From contig NZ_BOMI01000195.1 in NCBI RefSeq assembly GCF_016862115.1, forward strand, positions 1-60,896: a stretch of 60,896 nucleotides of DNA, written 5' to 3'. The translations under genes and the position numbers were made by a program. Positions 7,481 to 16,183 of the stretch are shown here, one piece after another (position 1 is the stretch's first letter; the number at the start of each line of letters is the position of its first letter). The DNA comes from Paractinoplanes deccanensis. GTDB lineage: Bacteria; Actinomycetota; Actinomycetes; Mycobacteriales; Micromonosporaceae. Below the pieces are notes generated by a model that was given only the letters and a program-made list of their open reading frames with translations, made no database searches and was not told the origin of the DNA.

Positions 7481-8113
7481 GCCCGCGCCCGACGGGATCA
7501 CCGCCGGGATCCACTCCTCGGACTCGCGCACCGAGCGCACCGTCTCGCGGATGGTGATCGTGTCCACGTCCCGGGCCGACGGGTCGGCGATCCGGCCGCC
7601 GGCGAGCACGCCGTTGACCACCAGCGCGCCGCCCGGCCGCAGCAGCCGCAGCGCCTCGTCGGCGCAGGCCCCGAACTCGGTGGCGTCCGCGTCGACGAAG
7701 ACCAGGTCGTAGGCGCCGTCGGCGAGGCGGGGCAGCACGTCCAGGGCCCGCCCGGTGATGATCCGGGTCCGCGACGCCGCGAACCCTGCCTCCACGAAGA
7801 TCCGCCGGGCGATCCGCTGGTGCTCGTTCTCGACGTCGATCGTGGTGAGCACGCCGTCGGGGCGCATGCCGCGCAGCAGCCAGACGCCGCTCACCCCCGT
7901 ACCGGTGCCGATCTCGACGACCGCCTTGGCGCTGCCCGCGGCAGCGAGAAGGCGCAGCACGGAGCCGGCGGCCGGGGTGACGCTGAAGAGGCCGAGCTCG
8001 TGGGAGAGGCTGCGCGCGGTCTGCAGGACGATGTCCTCGTCGGCGTACGCCTCGGCGAACTGGGAACCATGGGCGGCCGGCTGCGGGCCGATCGAGCGTG
8101 CTGACGGGACGAT
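7457..8113 (-). CDS. O-methyltransferase family protein (Rv1220c-like)
   Basis: SAM-dependent methyltransferase of about 218 aa. The SAM-binding motif is AVVEIGTGTGVSGVWLL, with TIDVE (acidic ribose ligand) and DLVFVDADATEF downstream, as in the caffeoyl-CoA/catechol O-methyltransferase group. Homology to M. tuberculosis Rv1220c runs well upstream of the first standard start codon (GTG at 7960), through SQFAEAYADEDIVLQTARSL. No ATG, GTG or TTG is in frame in that upstream part; the best-placed candidate is ATC at 8113, 6 nt after a perfect GGAGG, which gives the family length. So either a rare AUC start or a sequence error near the 5' end. Next to htrA and tatB as in mycobacteria. Confidence 0.85.
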   Translation of the reverse strand: MVPSARSIGPQPAAHGSQFAEAYADEDIVLQTARSLSHELGLFSVTPAAGSVLRLLAAAGSAKAVVEIGTGTGVSGVWLLRGMRPDGVLTTIDVENEHQRIARRIFVEAGFAASRTRIITGRALDVLPRLADGAYDLVFVDADATEFGACADEALRLLRPGGALVVNGVLAGGRIADPSARDVDTITIRETVRSVRESEEWIPAVIPSGAGLLAAVKR

Positions 8114-8258
8114 GACGGACCTCCGGGGACACTGAGGATGCGCATAAAGAGTAGAGCGATGCTCTCCTGGGGCGCACTCGGCCGTCGATGGGATAAAAGG
8201 GCCGGGGAGAGGCAGCGCCGGGGATCCGTGTCATCCTGGAGGGGGAGCCGGGCGGAAC

Positions 8259-9530
8259 ATGAGTGGAGGCACCGACGTGACCGACGGTTGGAACGCGCGT
8301 CCCACTCCGCCGCCTGCCAATGGTCAACAGCCCTCGCCCTGGTGGTCCGACGCGCTCGCCGACCCCTGGCGTGACCCGTACGCTCCGGCCGCCGTCGTCG
8401 TGCAGAGCGCCCAGCAGAGCTCCGGGCCGCCGCCCGAGCCGGTCGCCGACCCCGACGCGCCCCGCCGCTCGTACACCCCGATCCTGCTCATCTGCCTGGT
8501 CACCGCCCTGCTCGCCGGCGGCCTCGGCGGCACGCTCGGCTATGTCTTCGCCGTCCGCGGCGGGGTCGGCGGCGGCGCCGCGTCGAGCCTGGGCGCCACT
8601 CCCGACGATCCGCCCGCGGCCGCCAACCGGGCGCCCGACTCGCTCGCCGGTGTGGCCAAAAAGGTGCTGCCCAGCGTCGTCACGGTCCGCGTGACCGGCG
8701 CGATCGGCTCCGGCTTCGTGGTCTCCAAGGACGGCTACGTGATCACGAACGACCACGTCGTGGAGGGTGCCGAGGACGACACCCTGTCGGTCGCGTTCAG
8801 CGACGGCTCCACCGCGAGCGCCAAGGTGGTCGGCCGCGACCCCGAGTCGGACATCGCCGTGATCAAGGTCGCCAAGGGAAATCTCACCCCGGTCGCCATC
8901 GGCAACTCCGACTCGCTCGCGGTCGGCGACCCGGTGCTCGCCTTCGGCTCCCCGCTGGCCCTGGTCAACACGGTCACCGCGGGCATCGTCAGCGCCCTCG
9001 ACCGCACCATCGAGGCCGGCGGCGAGACGGGCGGCCCGACGCGCTACTACGCGGCGATCCAGACTGACGCCGCGGTCAACCAGGGCAACTCCGGCGGACC
9101 GCTGGTCAACGCCGCCGGTCAGGTGGTCGGCGTCAACTCGGTGATCCGCTCGGTGGGCGGCACCGAGACCGAGGCGGGCAACATCGGCCTGGCCTTCGCC
9201 ATCCCGATCAACCAGGCCCGCCGGGTGGCCGGCGACATCATCGACACCGGCAAGGCCCGGCGCACGGTGATCGGCGCCGAGGTCGCCACCGGCGGCACCA
9301 GCTCGGCCGGCGCCCGGCTGCGCTCGGTCGAGCCCTCCGGCCCGGCGGCCACCGCGGGCCTCGAGGCCGGCGACGTGGTCACCAAGATCGACGGGCACGT
9401 GGTCGAGGACGGCACCGACCTGATCGCCCTCGTCCGCAAGTACCCGCCGGATTCGACCGTCTCCGTGGAGTACCGTCGCGGCACCAAGACCCAGACGGCG
9501 TCAGTGACATTGGTCGCCGACTCCAACTGA
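8259..9530 (+). CDS. htrA: HtrA/DegP-like serine protease (S1C) with PDZ domain
   Basis: Envelope quality-control protease of 423 aa. A Pro-rich cytoplasmic N-terminus is followed by one membrane anchor at 74-97, a Gly/Ala linker and a trypsin-fold domain facing outward with triad His166 (TNDHVV), Asp198 (ESDIAVIKV) and Ser278 (GNSGGP). A single PDZ domain occupies about 335-420 (VEPSGPAATAGLEAGDVV). ATG at 8259 is listed; GTG at 8277 has a better-placed GGAGG (8265-8269) and may be the true start. In mycobacteria this gene follows sigE and rseA; here the 145 bp upstream holds neither. tatB follows 72 bp downstream. Confidence 0.93.
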   Translation: MSGGTDVTDGWNARPTPPPANGQQPSPWWSDALADPWRDPYAPAAVVVQSAQQSSGPPPEPVADPDAPRRSYTPILLICLVTALLAGGLGGTLGYVFAVRGGVGGGAASSLGATPDDPPAAANRAPDSLAGVAKKVLPSVVTVRVTGAIGSGFVVSKDGYVITNDHVVEGAEDDTLSVAFSDGSTASAKVVGRDPESDIAVIKVAKGNLTPVAIGNSDSLAVGDPVLAFGSPLALVNTVTAGIVSALDRTIEAGGETGGPTRYYAAIQTDAAVNQGNSGGPLVNAAGQVVGVNSVIRSVGGTETEAGNIGLAFAIPINQARRVAGDIIDTGKARRTVIGAEVATGGTSSAGARLRSVEPSGPAATAGLEAGDVVTKIDGHVVEDGTDLIALVRKYPPDSTVSVEYRRGTKTQTASVTLVADSN

Positions 9531-9602
9531 ACCGCCCGCGGACTGCCAACTGACAGGTTCCGTGCGTAGGCTGGGCGCCGGAGACAAAGGGAGGCAGCCC
9601 TC

Positions 9603-10013
9603 ATGTTCGAGAACCTGAACTGGTGGGAGATCGGCGCGCTGCTGCTGCTCGCGCTGCTGATCTTCGGCGAGCGGCTGCCGAAGGTGATCGGCGACGGCAT
9701 GCGCATGCTGCGTGGCCTGCGCGCCATGGCACAAAACGCGACGAGCGACCTCAACCGCGAGCTCGGCACCGACCTTCAGCTGCAGGACCTGCACCCGAAG
9801 GCGTTCATCCGCAAGCACCTGATCAGCGAGGACGAGGAAGCGGCGATCCGCAAGCCGCTGCAGGGCCTGCTCGAGGACGTGAAGTCGGACCTGAACGGCG
9901 TGAAGACCGACCTCACCGAGGTCGCGGACGCCGCGGACATCAAGAAAGCGCCCTCGGCCCCGATCGTCACATCGGAGCCGAAGGCGCGCACCTTGGATCT
10001 CGACGCCACCTAG
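9603..10013 (+). CDS. tatB: Twin-arginine translocase subunit TatB
   Basis: Component of the Tat export receptor. The 136-aa protein has the canonical layout: short N-terminus, one membrane helix (IGALLLLALLIFGE, residues 10-23), the hinge and the amphipathic helix RLPKVIGDGMRMLRGLR, then a charged cytoplasmic tail. The Glu24-like residue in the membrane segment end (FGERLP) is characteristic of TatB. GGGAGG stands 8 nt before ATG. It follows htrA on the same strand and converges with mrp, whose stop codon shares bases with its own. Confidence 0.92.
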   Translation: MFENLNWWEIGALLLLALLIFGERLPKVIGDGMRMLRGLRAMAQNATSDLNRELGTDLQLQDLHPKAFIRKHLISEDEEAAIRKPLQGLLEDVKSDLNGVKTDLTEVADAADIKKAPSAPIVTSEPKARTLDLDAT

Positions 10014-11170
10014 CCCTTGCGGGCGTTGACCATCAGGCCGAGGGGCTTGCCGACGAGGGAGTCGCGGCGCACGGCCAGCTTGGCGGCCACGGCGTCGAGC
10101 GCCTTGGCGGCCGGCGCGTCCGGAGCGGCCAGCACGATCGGGTCGCCGGCGTCGCCCGCCTCGCGCACCCGGGTGTCGAGCGGCACCTGACCGAGCAGCG
10201 GCACCGAGGCGCCGATCGCGGTGGTCAGCGAGTCGGCCACGGTCTGCCCGCCGCCCGCGCCGAAGACCTCCATGCGCGAGCCGTCCGGCAGCTCGAGCCA
10301 CGACATGTTCTCCACGACGCCGATGACGCGCTGGTGGGTCTGGAGCGCGATCGCCCCGGCCCGCTCGGCCACCTCGGCGGCCGCCGCCTGCGGCGTGGTG
10401 ACGACCAGGATCTCGGCGTTGGGCAGCAGCTGCGCCAGCGAGATCGCCACGTCGCCGGTGCCCGGCGGCAGGTCGAGCAGGAGCACGTCGAGGTCGCCCC
10501 AGTAGACATCGGCGAGGAACTGCTGCAACGCGCGGTGCAGCATCGGGCCGCGCCACACCACTGCCGCGTTGCCCGCGGTGAACATGCCGATCGAGATGAC
10601 CTTCACGCCGTGCGACTGCGGCGGCATGATCATCTCTTCGACCCGGGTGGGCCGGCCGTCGACGCCGAGCATGCGCGGCACCGAGTGGCCGTAGATGTCG
10701 GCGTCGATCACGCCCACCGACAGGCCCCGCTTGGCGAGGGCCGCGGCCAGGTTGACCGTCACGCTCGACTTGCCGACGCCGCCCTTGCCGCTCGCCACCG
10801 CGTACACCCTCGTGCGGGAACCCGGCTGGGCGAACGGAATGACCGGTTCCGCCGAAGCGGAACCGCCGCGCAGCGTGGTCTGGAGCGCCTTGCGCTGCTC
10901 CTCGCTCATCACCCCGAAGTCGATGCTCACCGAGGTGATGCCGGGGATCTTTGTCAGGGCGGCGGTGATGTCGTTGTCGAGCTTGTCGCGCAGCGGGCAG
11001 CCGGCCACGGTGAGCAGCAACTCGACCCGGACCGTGCCGTCGGCGACAGTGAAGCCCTTGACCATGCCGAGTTCGGTGATCGGGCGTCGGATCTCGGGGT
11101 CGTCGACCGTGGCCAGCGCGGCCTGAATCGCGTCCTCGATGGTGGAGGCGGGAGCGGACATGGTTGCCAT
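10010..11170 (-). CDS. mrp: Mrp/ApbC-family P-loop ATPase (Fe-S carrier)
   Basis: ParA/Mrp-type ATPase of 386 aa implicated in Fe-S cluster transfer. Residues 12-85 are a MIP18/DUF59 domain; the deviant Walker A GKGGVGKS lies at 128-135, with LLDLPPGTGD as the switch/Walker B region. The C-terminal CxxC that some Mrp proteins use to bind a bridging cluster is not visible after VVENMSW, where the sequence reads LELPDG. ATG at 11170 has AGGAG 9 nt upstream. It lies 13 bp after the DUF1003 gene, forming a three-gene operon in the order also found in mycobacteria (Rv1232c, Rv1231c, mrp). Confidence 0.93.
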   Translation of the reverse strand: MATMSAPASTIEDAIQAALATVDDPEIRRPITELGMVKGFTVADGTVRVELLLTVAGCPLRDKLDNDITAALTKIPGITSVSIDFGVMSEEQRKALQTTLRGGSASAEPVIPFAQPGSRTRVYAVASGKGGVGKSSVTVNLAAALAKRGLSVGVIDADIYGHSVPRMLGVDGRPTRVEEMIMPPQSHGVKVISIGMFTAGNAAVVWRGPMLHRALQQFLADVYWGDLDVLLLDLPPGTGDVAISLAQLLPNAEILVVTTPQAAAAEVAERAGAIALQTHQRVIGVVENMSWLELPDGSRMEVFGAGGGQTVADSLTTAIGASVPLLGQVPLDTRVREAGDAGDPIVLAAPDAPAAKALDAVAAKLAVRRDSLVGKPLGLMVNARKG

Positions 11171-11183
11171 GCTACGTCGCTCC

Positions 11184-11729
11184 TTACGAACGCTCGGCGT
11201 CCCAGTCCTTGCGATCTTCTTCCCAGTCGGAGCGCGCCCGCTTCTCGCGGCGGTGTGCCGCCTCGTCCAGTTCGTCCGCGAGCCGGGCCAGCTCCGAGCG
11301 GAGGAAGTCGCGGGTGGCGACCTCGCCCAGCGCGATGCGCAGCGAGGCGATCTCGCGGGCCAGATATTCGGTGTCGGCCTTCTGCATCGCCGCGCGGCGC
11401 CGGTCCTCCTCCATCGCCAGGCGGTCGCGGTCGGCCTGCCTGTTCTGCGCGAGCAGGATCAGCGGCGCGGCGTAGGAGGCCTGCAAGGACAAGATCAAGG
11501 TCAGGAACGTGAACGTGTACGGGTCGAAGCGCAGCTTCTCGGGCGCGAGGGTGTTCCACAGGAACCACCCGGCGATCACCAGCGTCATCCACACGATGAA
11601 CTGGGCGGTGCCCATGTAGCGGGCGATGTTCTCGGACCAGCGGCCGAACGCCTCGGGGTTGAACCGGGGCAGGCGCACACGCCCCGGCTCGACGGGCTGG
11701 TCCAGGCGGTCCCGGCGCGGCTCGGTCAC
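11184..11729 (-). CDS. DUF1003 membrane protein (Rv1231c-like)
   Basis: Protein of 181 aa with two membrane helices (about residues 42-62 and 70-92) separated by LAPEKLRFDPYTFTFL, the DUF1003 signature region, followed by NRQADRDR and a long charged coiled coil to the end. Function is unknown. It starts by a 4-bp ATGA overlap with the upstream MgtE-N/CBS gene and is followed closely by mrp, so all three are likely co-translated. The constant pairing with an MgtE-N protein suggests a role near magnesium or membrane homeostasis, but this is inference. Confidence 0.88.
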   Translation of the reverse strand: MTEPRRDRLDQPVEPGRVRLPRFNPEAFGRWSENIARYMGTAQFIVWMTLVIAGWFLWNTLAPEKLRFDPYTFTFLTLILSLQASYAAPLILLAQNRQADRDRLAMEEDRRRAAMQKADTEYLAREIASLRIALGEVATRDFLRSELARLADELDEAAHRREKRARSDWEEDRKDWDAERS

Positions 11730-13009
11730 AGCGTCACCTCGTCGGCGCTGTCGTCGATCCCGAGGTTGTCGCGCTCACGCCAGTCGCGGGGCAGCGAGTG
11801 GTCGAGCACGTCGTCGACCGTCACGGCACCGACCAGCCGGTGCGTCGAGTCGATCACCGGCATGGCCACCAGGTCGTACGTCGCCATCCGCTTGATGATC
11901 TCGGCGAGCGTGGCGTCGGGGCGCAGCGGCTCGATGTCGTTGTCGACGATGCCGCCGAGGATCGACGACGGCGCCTCGCGCAGCAGCCGCTGGAAGTGGA
12001 CCATGCCCAGATATTTGCCGCTCGGGGTCGCCGAGGGCGCCCGCGCGACGAAGACCTGCGCGGCGACGACCGGCGACAGCTCGGGCTCGCGGATGCGCGC
12101 CAGCGCCTCGGCCACGGTCGTGTCCGGGGTGAGGATCACCGGCTCCGAGGTCATCACGCTGCCCGCGGTGCCCGGGCGGTAGCTCATCAGCTGGCGCACC
12201 GGGTCGGCCTCGTCCGGCTCCATCAGGTCGAGCAGGACGGTCTGCTCCGCCTTGGGCAGCTCGGCGAGCAGGTCGGCCGCGTCGTCCGGGTCCATGCGCT
12301 CCAGTACGTCCGCGGCGCGCTCGCGGTCGAGGCGTACCAGAATCTCCACCTGATCGTGCTCGGGCAGCTCCTCGAGCACGTCGGCGAGCGTGCGGTCGCT
12401 GAGCGCGGCGGCCACCTCGTTGCGGCGGGCGTCCGGCAGGTCCTGGAGCGCGTTCGCCATGTCGGCGGGGCGCATCTGCTCGAGCAGCGCCAGCAGGTTG
12501 GAGGTGCCCTGCGTGTCGGTGGGGCCGACCAGCCCGCGCACCCGTTCGAACTCGGCCTGGAAGACGTGGCCGCGGCGGGTCAGGCGCCCGGTGTGCTCGC
12601 GCACGGCGACCCGGGTGACCAGCCATTCGTTGTTCCGGTTGAGCTCCATGCCGATGTCGACGACGTTGCCCGGAGTGCCGTCGCCCTCGCCGTGCTCGGG
12701 CACCACCACGACCCGGCGGTCCAGCAGGTCCTCGATCACCAGCAGCTCGTTGGGCCGCTTCTCGAACCGGCGCAGGTTGAGGCTGCCGCTGCCGAGCACG
12801 ACGTTGTCGGCGTCCATCGACGTCACCCGCCCGATGGGCAGGAAGATGCGCCGGCGCAGCGCCATCTCGGCCACCAGCCCCACGACCTGTGGTGGCCGGG
12901 TGGTGGTGCGCAGCCGGACCACACCGTCGCGCACCCGGCCGACCCTGTCCCCGTTCGGGTCGAAGACGGGCAGACCCGCGAGACGGGCCACATAAACCCT
13001 CGTCCCCAT
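11726..13009 (-). CDS. MgtE-N / CBS domain protein without channel (Rv1232c-like)
   Basis: Cytosolic protein of 427 aa. The N-terminal part (1-150) contains PRC-barrel-like beta repeats (VFDPNGDRVGRVRDGVV). Residues about 165-280 form the helical MgtE_N superhelix (MRPADMANALQDLPDARR and repeats), then two CBS domains (about 285-345 and 355-410, ending VGAVTVDDVLDH). The membrane pore of true MgtE magnesium channels is absent, so this is a sensor-only homologue, probably Mg- or nucleotide-responsive. ATG at 13009 has AAGG 7 nt upstream; an earlier GTG at 13015 would overlap the Shine-Dalgarno. Confidence 0.9.
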   Translation of the reverse strand: MGTRVYVARLAGLPVFDPNGDRVGRVRDGVVRLRTTTRPPQVVGLVAEMALRRRIFLPIGRVTSMDADNVVLGSGSLNLRRFEKRPNELLVIEDLLDRRVVVVPEHGEGDGTPGNVVDIGMELNRNNEWLVTRVAVREHTGRLTRRGHVFQAEFERVRGLVGPTDTQGTSNLLALLEQMRPADMANALQDLPDARRNEVAAALSDRTLADVLEELPEHDQVEILVRLDRERAADVLERMDPDDAADLLAELPKAEQTVLLDLMEPDEADPVRQLMSYRPGTAGSVMTSEPVILTPDTTVAEALARIREPELSPVVAAQVFVARAPSATPSGKYLGMVHFQRLLREAPSSILGGIVDNDIEPLRPDATLAEIIKRMATYDLVAMPVIDSTHRLVGAVTVDDVLDHSLPRDWRERDNLGIDDSADEVTL

Positions 13010-13030
13010 GGTCACGCCTTCAGCCTAGGT

Positions 13031-13036
13031 TAGGGT
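13031..13036 (+). promoter_or_regulatory. Leaderless -10 element (TAGGGT) of phzF-like gene
   Basis: TAGGGT ends 6 nt before ATG at 13043, with no Shine-Dalgarno between. Confidence 0.5.
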
Positions 13037-13042
13037 CCGGAC

Positions 13043-13915
13043 ATGTCAGGAGTGGCGTACGAGATCGTCGACGTATTCACTGATCGCCCGTTCGCGGGAA
13101 ATCCCCTCGCCGTGGTGTACGGCGCCGAGGACCTAGCCGCAGATCAGATGCACACCCTGGCCCGCGAGTTCAACCTCTCCGAGACCGTCTTCGTGCTCCC
13201 GCCGGCCGACCCGGCGGCCACCTATCGTGTGCGGATCTTCACTCCGGAGTCGGAGATCCCGTTCGCCGGTCACCCCAGCGTGGGCGCCGCGGTGACCTCG
13301 ATGCGCCGCGGCCTGTTCGCCGCGGGCGAGGTGGTCCAGGAGTGCGGAGCGGGCCTGCTGCCCATCACGGTCACGTCCCAGGGCGCCGCCACGGTCACCG
13401 GCTCGGCTCCCCGGCTGGGCGAGCCGGTTCCCGTCGACCACCTTCTCGAGGTCACCGGCCTGTCGGCCGACGACCATCAGGGTCCTGCCCCACGTCCCGC
13501 CGGGTGCGGTCTCGACTGGGTCGTTTTCCCCGTACGCCGGGAAGCGCTCGCCACCGTTACCATCGACACCCGGGCAGCGGCGAGGCACGGCATCACCGAC
13601 CTCAGCGTGGTCGCCTGGAACCCGGAGACCGCGGAGGCCCACTCCCGCGTCTTCATCCCCGGCAGCGCCGTCCCCGAGGACCCGGCGACGGGCTCGGCGG
13701 CGCTGGCCCTCGGCGTCTGGCTGGTCGACGCGGGCCTGCTCCCACCCGAGGGCACGTCGTCGTACCGCATCCACCAGGGCATCGAGATGAAGCGCCCGTC
13801 CCGCCTGGAGTGCACGGTCACCGCCTCCGCGGGCGCGGCCACCTCGGCCACGGTCGGCGGCCACGTCTGGCCGGTCGCGTCGGGCGAGATCGCGGTCCCG
13901 CCCTTCGTGGGCTAA
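13043..13915 (+). CDS. PhzF family isomerase/epimerase
   Basis: Diaminopimelate-epimerase-like fold protein of 290 aa. The opening YEIVDVFTDRPFAGNPLAVV and REFNLSETVFV with Glu47 (equivalent to the catalytic Glu45 of PhzF) are diagnostic, as are IFTPESEIPFAGHPSVGA and the DPATGSAALALG glycine loop in the C-terminal half. PhzF in pseudomonads isomerises DHHA in phenazine synthesis; stand-alone actinobacterial members have mostly unknown substrates and no other phenazine gene is nearby. It converges with the next gene, sharing 4 bp at the stops. Confidence 0.93.
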   Translation: MSGVAYEIVDVFTDRPFAGNPLAVVYGAEDLAADQMHTLAREFNLSETVFVLPPADPAATYRVRIFTPESEIPFAGHPSVGAAVTSMRRGLFAAGEVVQECGAGLLPITVTSQGAATVTGSAPRLGEPVPVDHLLEVTGLSADDHQGPAPRPAGCGLDWVVFPVRREALATVTIDTRAAARHGITDLSVVAWNPETAEAHSRVFIPGSAVPEDPATGSAALALGVWLVDAGLLPPEGTSSYRIHQGIEMKRPSRLECTVTASAGAATSATVGGHVWPVASGEIAVPPFVG

Positions 13916-14409
13916 CGCTTGCGGACGCGGTGCAGGCGGAAGGGGCGGGTCACGTCGACCCGGGCCGGGGTCTCGCGGGGCGGGGCCGCCCCCGAGTCCT
14001 TCGGGAGGTCGGGGCGCCCGACCGGAGCCTGGTCGGCGACCGGCGTCAGCCGGACCACCGCGCACCCCGTCTCGGCCCAGCGCGTCACCACCTCCTCCGC
14101 CGTGCCCGAGGCGTTGAGGCGCTTGGCGGCGAGCTGCGGGGCGGCGGTCTCCCACTCCTCGGTGCCGGGGGTCAGGCGGGTGACCGTGGCCTCGGTGACC
14201 ACGATCAGCCCGCCGTTGTCGCCGCGCAGGCGCACGGTGGCCCGGGGCGCCTCGGCCAGGCCGGGGGCGTGCTGCTCGCCGGGGCCGCTGACGACGATCA
14301 GCGAGCCCTCCAGCGGCATGCACCACAGGGCCAGCGCCGGCCCGTCCCCGACGGAGATCCAGGCCAGCGCGGCCTTCTTGAGGGCCTCGTCCAGCAGCGC
14401 GGAAGTCAC
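13912..14409 (-). CDS. Conserved hypothetical protein, possible FMN-binding split barrel
   Basis: Protein of 165 aa of unknown function. The N-terminal 110 residues alternate short helices and strands (AWISVGDGPALALWCMPLEG, ATVRLRGDNGGLIVVTEATV) in a way that recalls pyridoxamine-phosphate-oxidase-like split barrels, but no flavin motif is certain. The C-terminus is Pro/Arg-rich and probably disordered. GTG at 14409 has a TAGGAT element 6 nt upstream, so it is expected to be leaderless. It lies 9 bp downstream of the HAD gene's direction of travel but seems to have its own promoter. Confidence 0.7.
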   Translation of the reverse strand: MTSALLDEALKKAALAWISVGDGPALALWCMPLEGSLIVVSGPGEQHAPGLAEAPRATVRLRGDNGGLIVVTEATVTRLTPGTEEWETAAPQLAAKRLNASGTAEEVVTRWAETGCAVVRLTPVADQAPVGRPDLPKDSGAAPPRETPARVDVTRPFRLHRVRKR

Positions 14410-14415
14410 CGCGTC

Positions 14416-14421
14416 ATCCTA
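14416..14421 (-). promoter_or_regulatory. Leaderless -10 element (TAGGAT)
   Basis: On the minus strand TAGGAT ends 6 nt before GTG at 14409. It overlaps the stop codon region of the upstream HAD gene. Confidence 0.45.
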
Positions 14422-15129
14422 AATGGCCGCGGGCTCGCCGACCCGGGCCTGATCGACCAGGCCGATGACCTCGGTGAGGGACCGGACCGTCCGGCCCGCG
14501 AAGTTGGTGTCGGCGTCGAAGGTCAGGTGATTGGCGAGGTCGGGCGCGGCCAGGCGTACGGGCGTCATGCCCACCGCCGCCGCGCCGGTCAGCTCGTGGC
14601 TGCCGCCGTCGCCGACGTAGAGGCATTCGCCCGGCAGCACATCGAGCTCGTCGCACGCCGCGAGGTAGATCTGCGGGTCCGGTTTGCAGACCCCCAGCCG
14701 TACGGAGAAGATCGTCGCGTCCAGCAGCGGGGCCACCGGCAGGCCGGGCAGGAACGCGGGCAGCTCATGTGTGCAGTCACTGATCACTGCCGTGGCCAGC
14801 CCGCGGCGCTTGACGGCGGCCAGGGTGGTGACGGCGTCGTCGCGCAGCCGGGTGTCGGCCTTGAGCGCGTTGATCCGCGCCGGGACGCCGGCGCGCACCT
14901 GGGCCGTGCGGGGGTGGCCACCGGCCTGCTCGATCACCCACCGTAGGGTGGCTTCGGCGGAGCCGTACCGGCCGCGGGCGCGCGCTCGGAAGGTCCGGTC
15001 GAGCACGCCGCGGACCGCTTCGGGATCGGCGCCGAGAGCCCGGGCGATCTCGGCGTGCTGGGGTCCGCGCTGGACCGAGCGGGTCAGTGTGCCGAAGAAG
15101 TCGAACACGACCGCACGGTATGCGGGCAT
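14419..15129 (-). CDS. HAD-superfamily hydrolase
   Basis: Phosphatase/dehalogenase-fold enzyme of 236 aa. Motif I is VVFDFFGTLT with nucleophile Asp10; the second motif-I acid typical of phosphatases is Phe12, as in the haloacid-dehalogenase-like FDFFGTL group. Motif II is AVISDCT, motif III the Lys of GVCKPDPQIY, motif IV VGDGGSHE. A helical cap lies between residues 18 and 95. Substrate cannot be told. ATG at 15129 has GGAGG upstream (15144 region). Confidence 0.88.
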   Translation of the reverse strand: MPAYRAVVFDFFGTLTRSVQRGPQHAEIARALGADPEAVRGVLDRTFRARARGRYGSAEATLRWVIEQAGGHPRTAQVRAGVPARINALKADTRLRDDAVTTLAAVKRRGLATAVISDCTHELPAFLPGLPVAPLLDATIFSVRLGVCKPDPQIYLAACDELDVLPGECLYVGDGGSHELTGAAAVGMTPVRLAAPDLANHLTFDADTNFAGRTVRSLTEVIGLVDQARVGEPAAI

Positions 15130-15268
15130 GGTGAATCAGCCTCCGGGGCATCGAGGGGTGCAAAAGGGGTCATGCGAAACCTCGGTGACTGTAACGACAC
15201 AATCACTCTCTGTTCAATAGGTGTCGAGGAACTGTGGCGTACAAGTCCGCAAGAAGCGACGGCGGGGG

Positions 15269-16183
15269 ATGAATAAGCCTTCATCGCGCGTGAACGGGTC
15301 AGTTGTCGCCCTGGTGGTCGCGGTCCTGGCGGTCTCGTCGTCGGCCCCGCTGATCGCGTTCGCCGCAGCCCCGGCCCTGGCCATCGCGTTCTGGCGCAAC
15401 TTCCTGGCCACGGTGGCGCTCACCCCGGTCACGTACGGGCCGCGCCGCTCCGAGATCCGGGGCGCCGCACGCCGGGTCGTCCTCTTCGCCGTGCTGGCCG
15501 GGGTGGCGCTGGCCGCGCACTTCGCCACGTGGATGCCGAGCGTGCAACTGGGCTCCGTGGCCACGGCGACCGCGCTGGTGGCTACCCAGCCGGTGTGGCA
15601 GGGCCTGATCGCCATGGCGCAGGGCCGCCGCCCGTCGGCGGCCGGGTGGGCCGGCATCGTCCTCTCGGTGGCCGGAGCGGCCTGGGCCACGGGCGCCGAC
15701 ATCGGCGTCTCGGGCGAGGCGGTGCTGGCCGACATCCTGGCCCTGCTGGGCGGCGTCTTCGCCGCGGTCTACACGGCCCTCGGCGAGCGCGCCCGCGTCT
15801 CGCTGAGCACCACCACGTACACCTGGATCTGCTACGGCGTCTGCGCCGCGCTGCTGCTGATCGTCTGCCTGGCGTCCGGCATCGACCTGGCCGGCTACGA
15901 CACCCGCACCTGGGCCGCGATCCTCGCCTTGGTGGCCGGCGCCCAGCTCCTGGGCCATTCGATGTTCAACTACGCCCTCCAGCACACCTCGGCCACCACG
16001 GTCAGCGTCCTGATCCTCCTCGAGGTCCCCGGCGCGGCCCTGCTCGCCTGGCTCTGGCTGGGCCAGACCCCGCGGGCGGCCGCCCTGCCCGGGCTGTGCC
16101 TCCTCCTGGTCGGCGTCGCCGTCGTCATCCTGGGCGCCACCCGATCCACCCGCCCGGTCGTCGATCCAGCCCTGACCGACTGA
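15269..16183 (+). CDS. EamA/DMT-family transporter
   Basis: Inner-membrane permease of 304 aa with ten predicted helices in two EamA repeats (about 10-140 and 155-290), as in RhaT/YdcZ/RarD-type drug-metabolite exporters. Typical elements are FWRNFLATVAL near helix 2 and LLEVPGAALLAWLWLGQ in helix 9. The preceding codons from 15221 are Arg/Lys-rich and not conserved; ATG at 15269 is chosen with GGCGGGGG immediately upstream (weak spacing). Substrate unknown. It stands divergently from the HAD gene. Confidence 0.9.
   Translation: MNKPSSRVNGSVVALVVAVLAVSSSAPLIAFAAAPALAIAFWRNFLATVALTPVTYGPRRSEIRGAARRVVLFAVLAGVALAAHFATWMPSVQLGSVATATALVATQPVWQGLIAMAQGRRPSAAGWAGIVLSVAGAAWATGADIGVSGEAVLADILALLGGVFAAVYTALGERARVSLSTTTYTWICYGVCAALLLIVCLASGIDLAGYDTRTWAAILALVAGAQLLGHSMFNYALQHTSATTVSVLILLEVPGAALLAWLWLGQTPRAAALPGLCLLLVGVAVVILGATRSTRPVVDPALTD

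Noticed and set aside
9623..11512. Long plus-strand frame antisense to mrp
   Set aside because: No recognisable domain; mrp has an intact P-loop and DUF59 domain on the minus strand.
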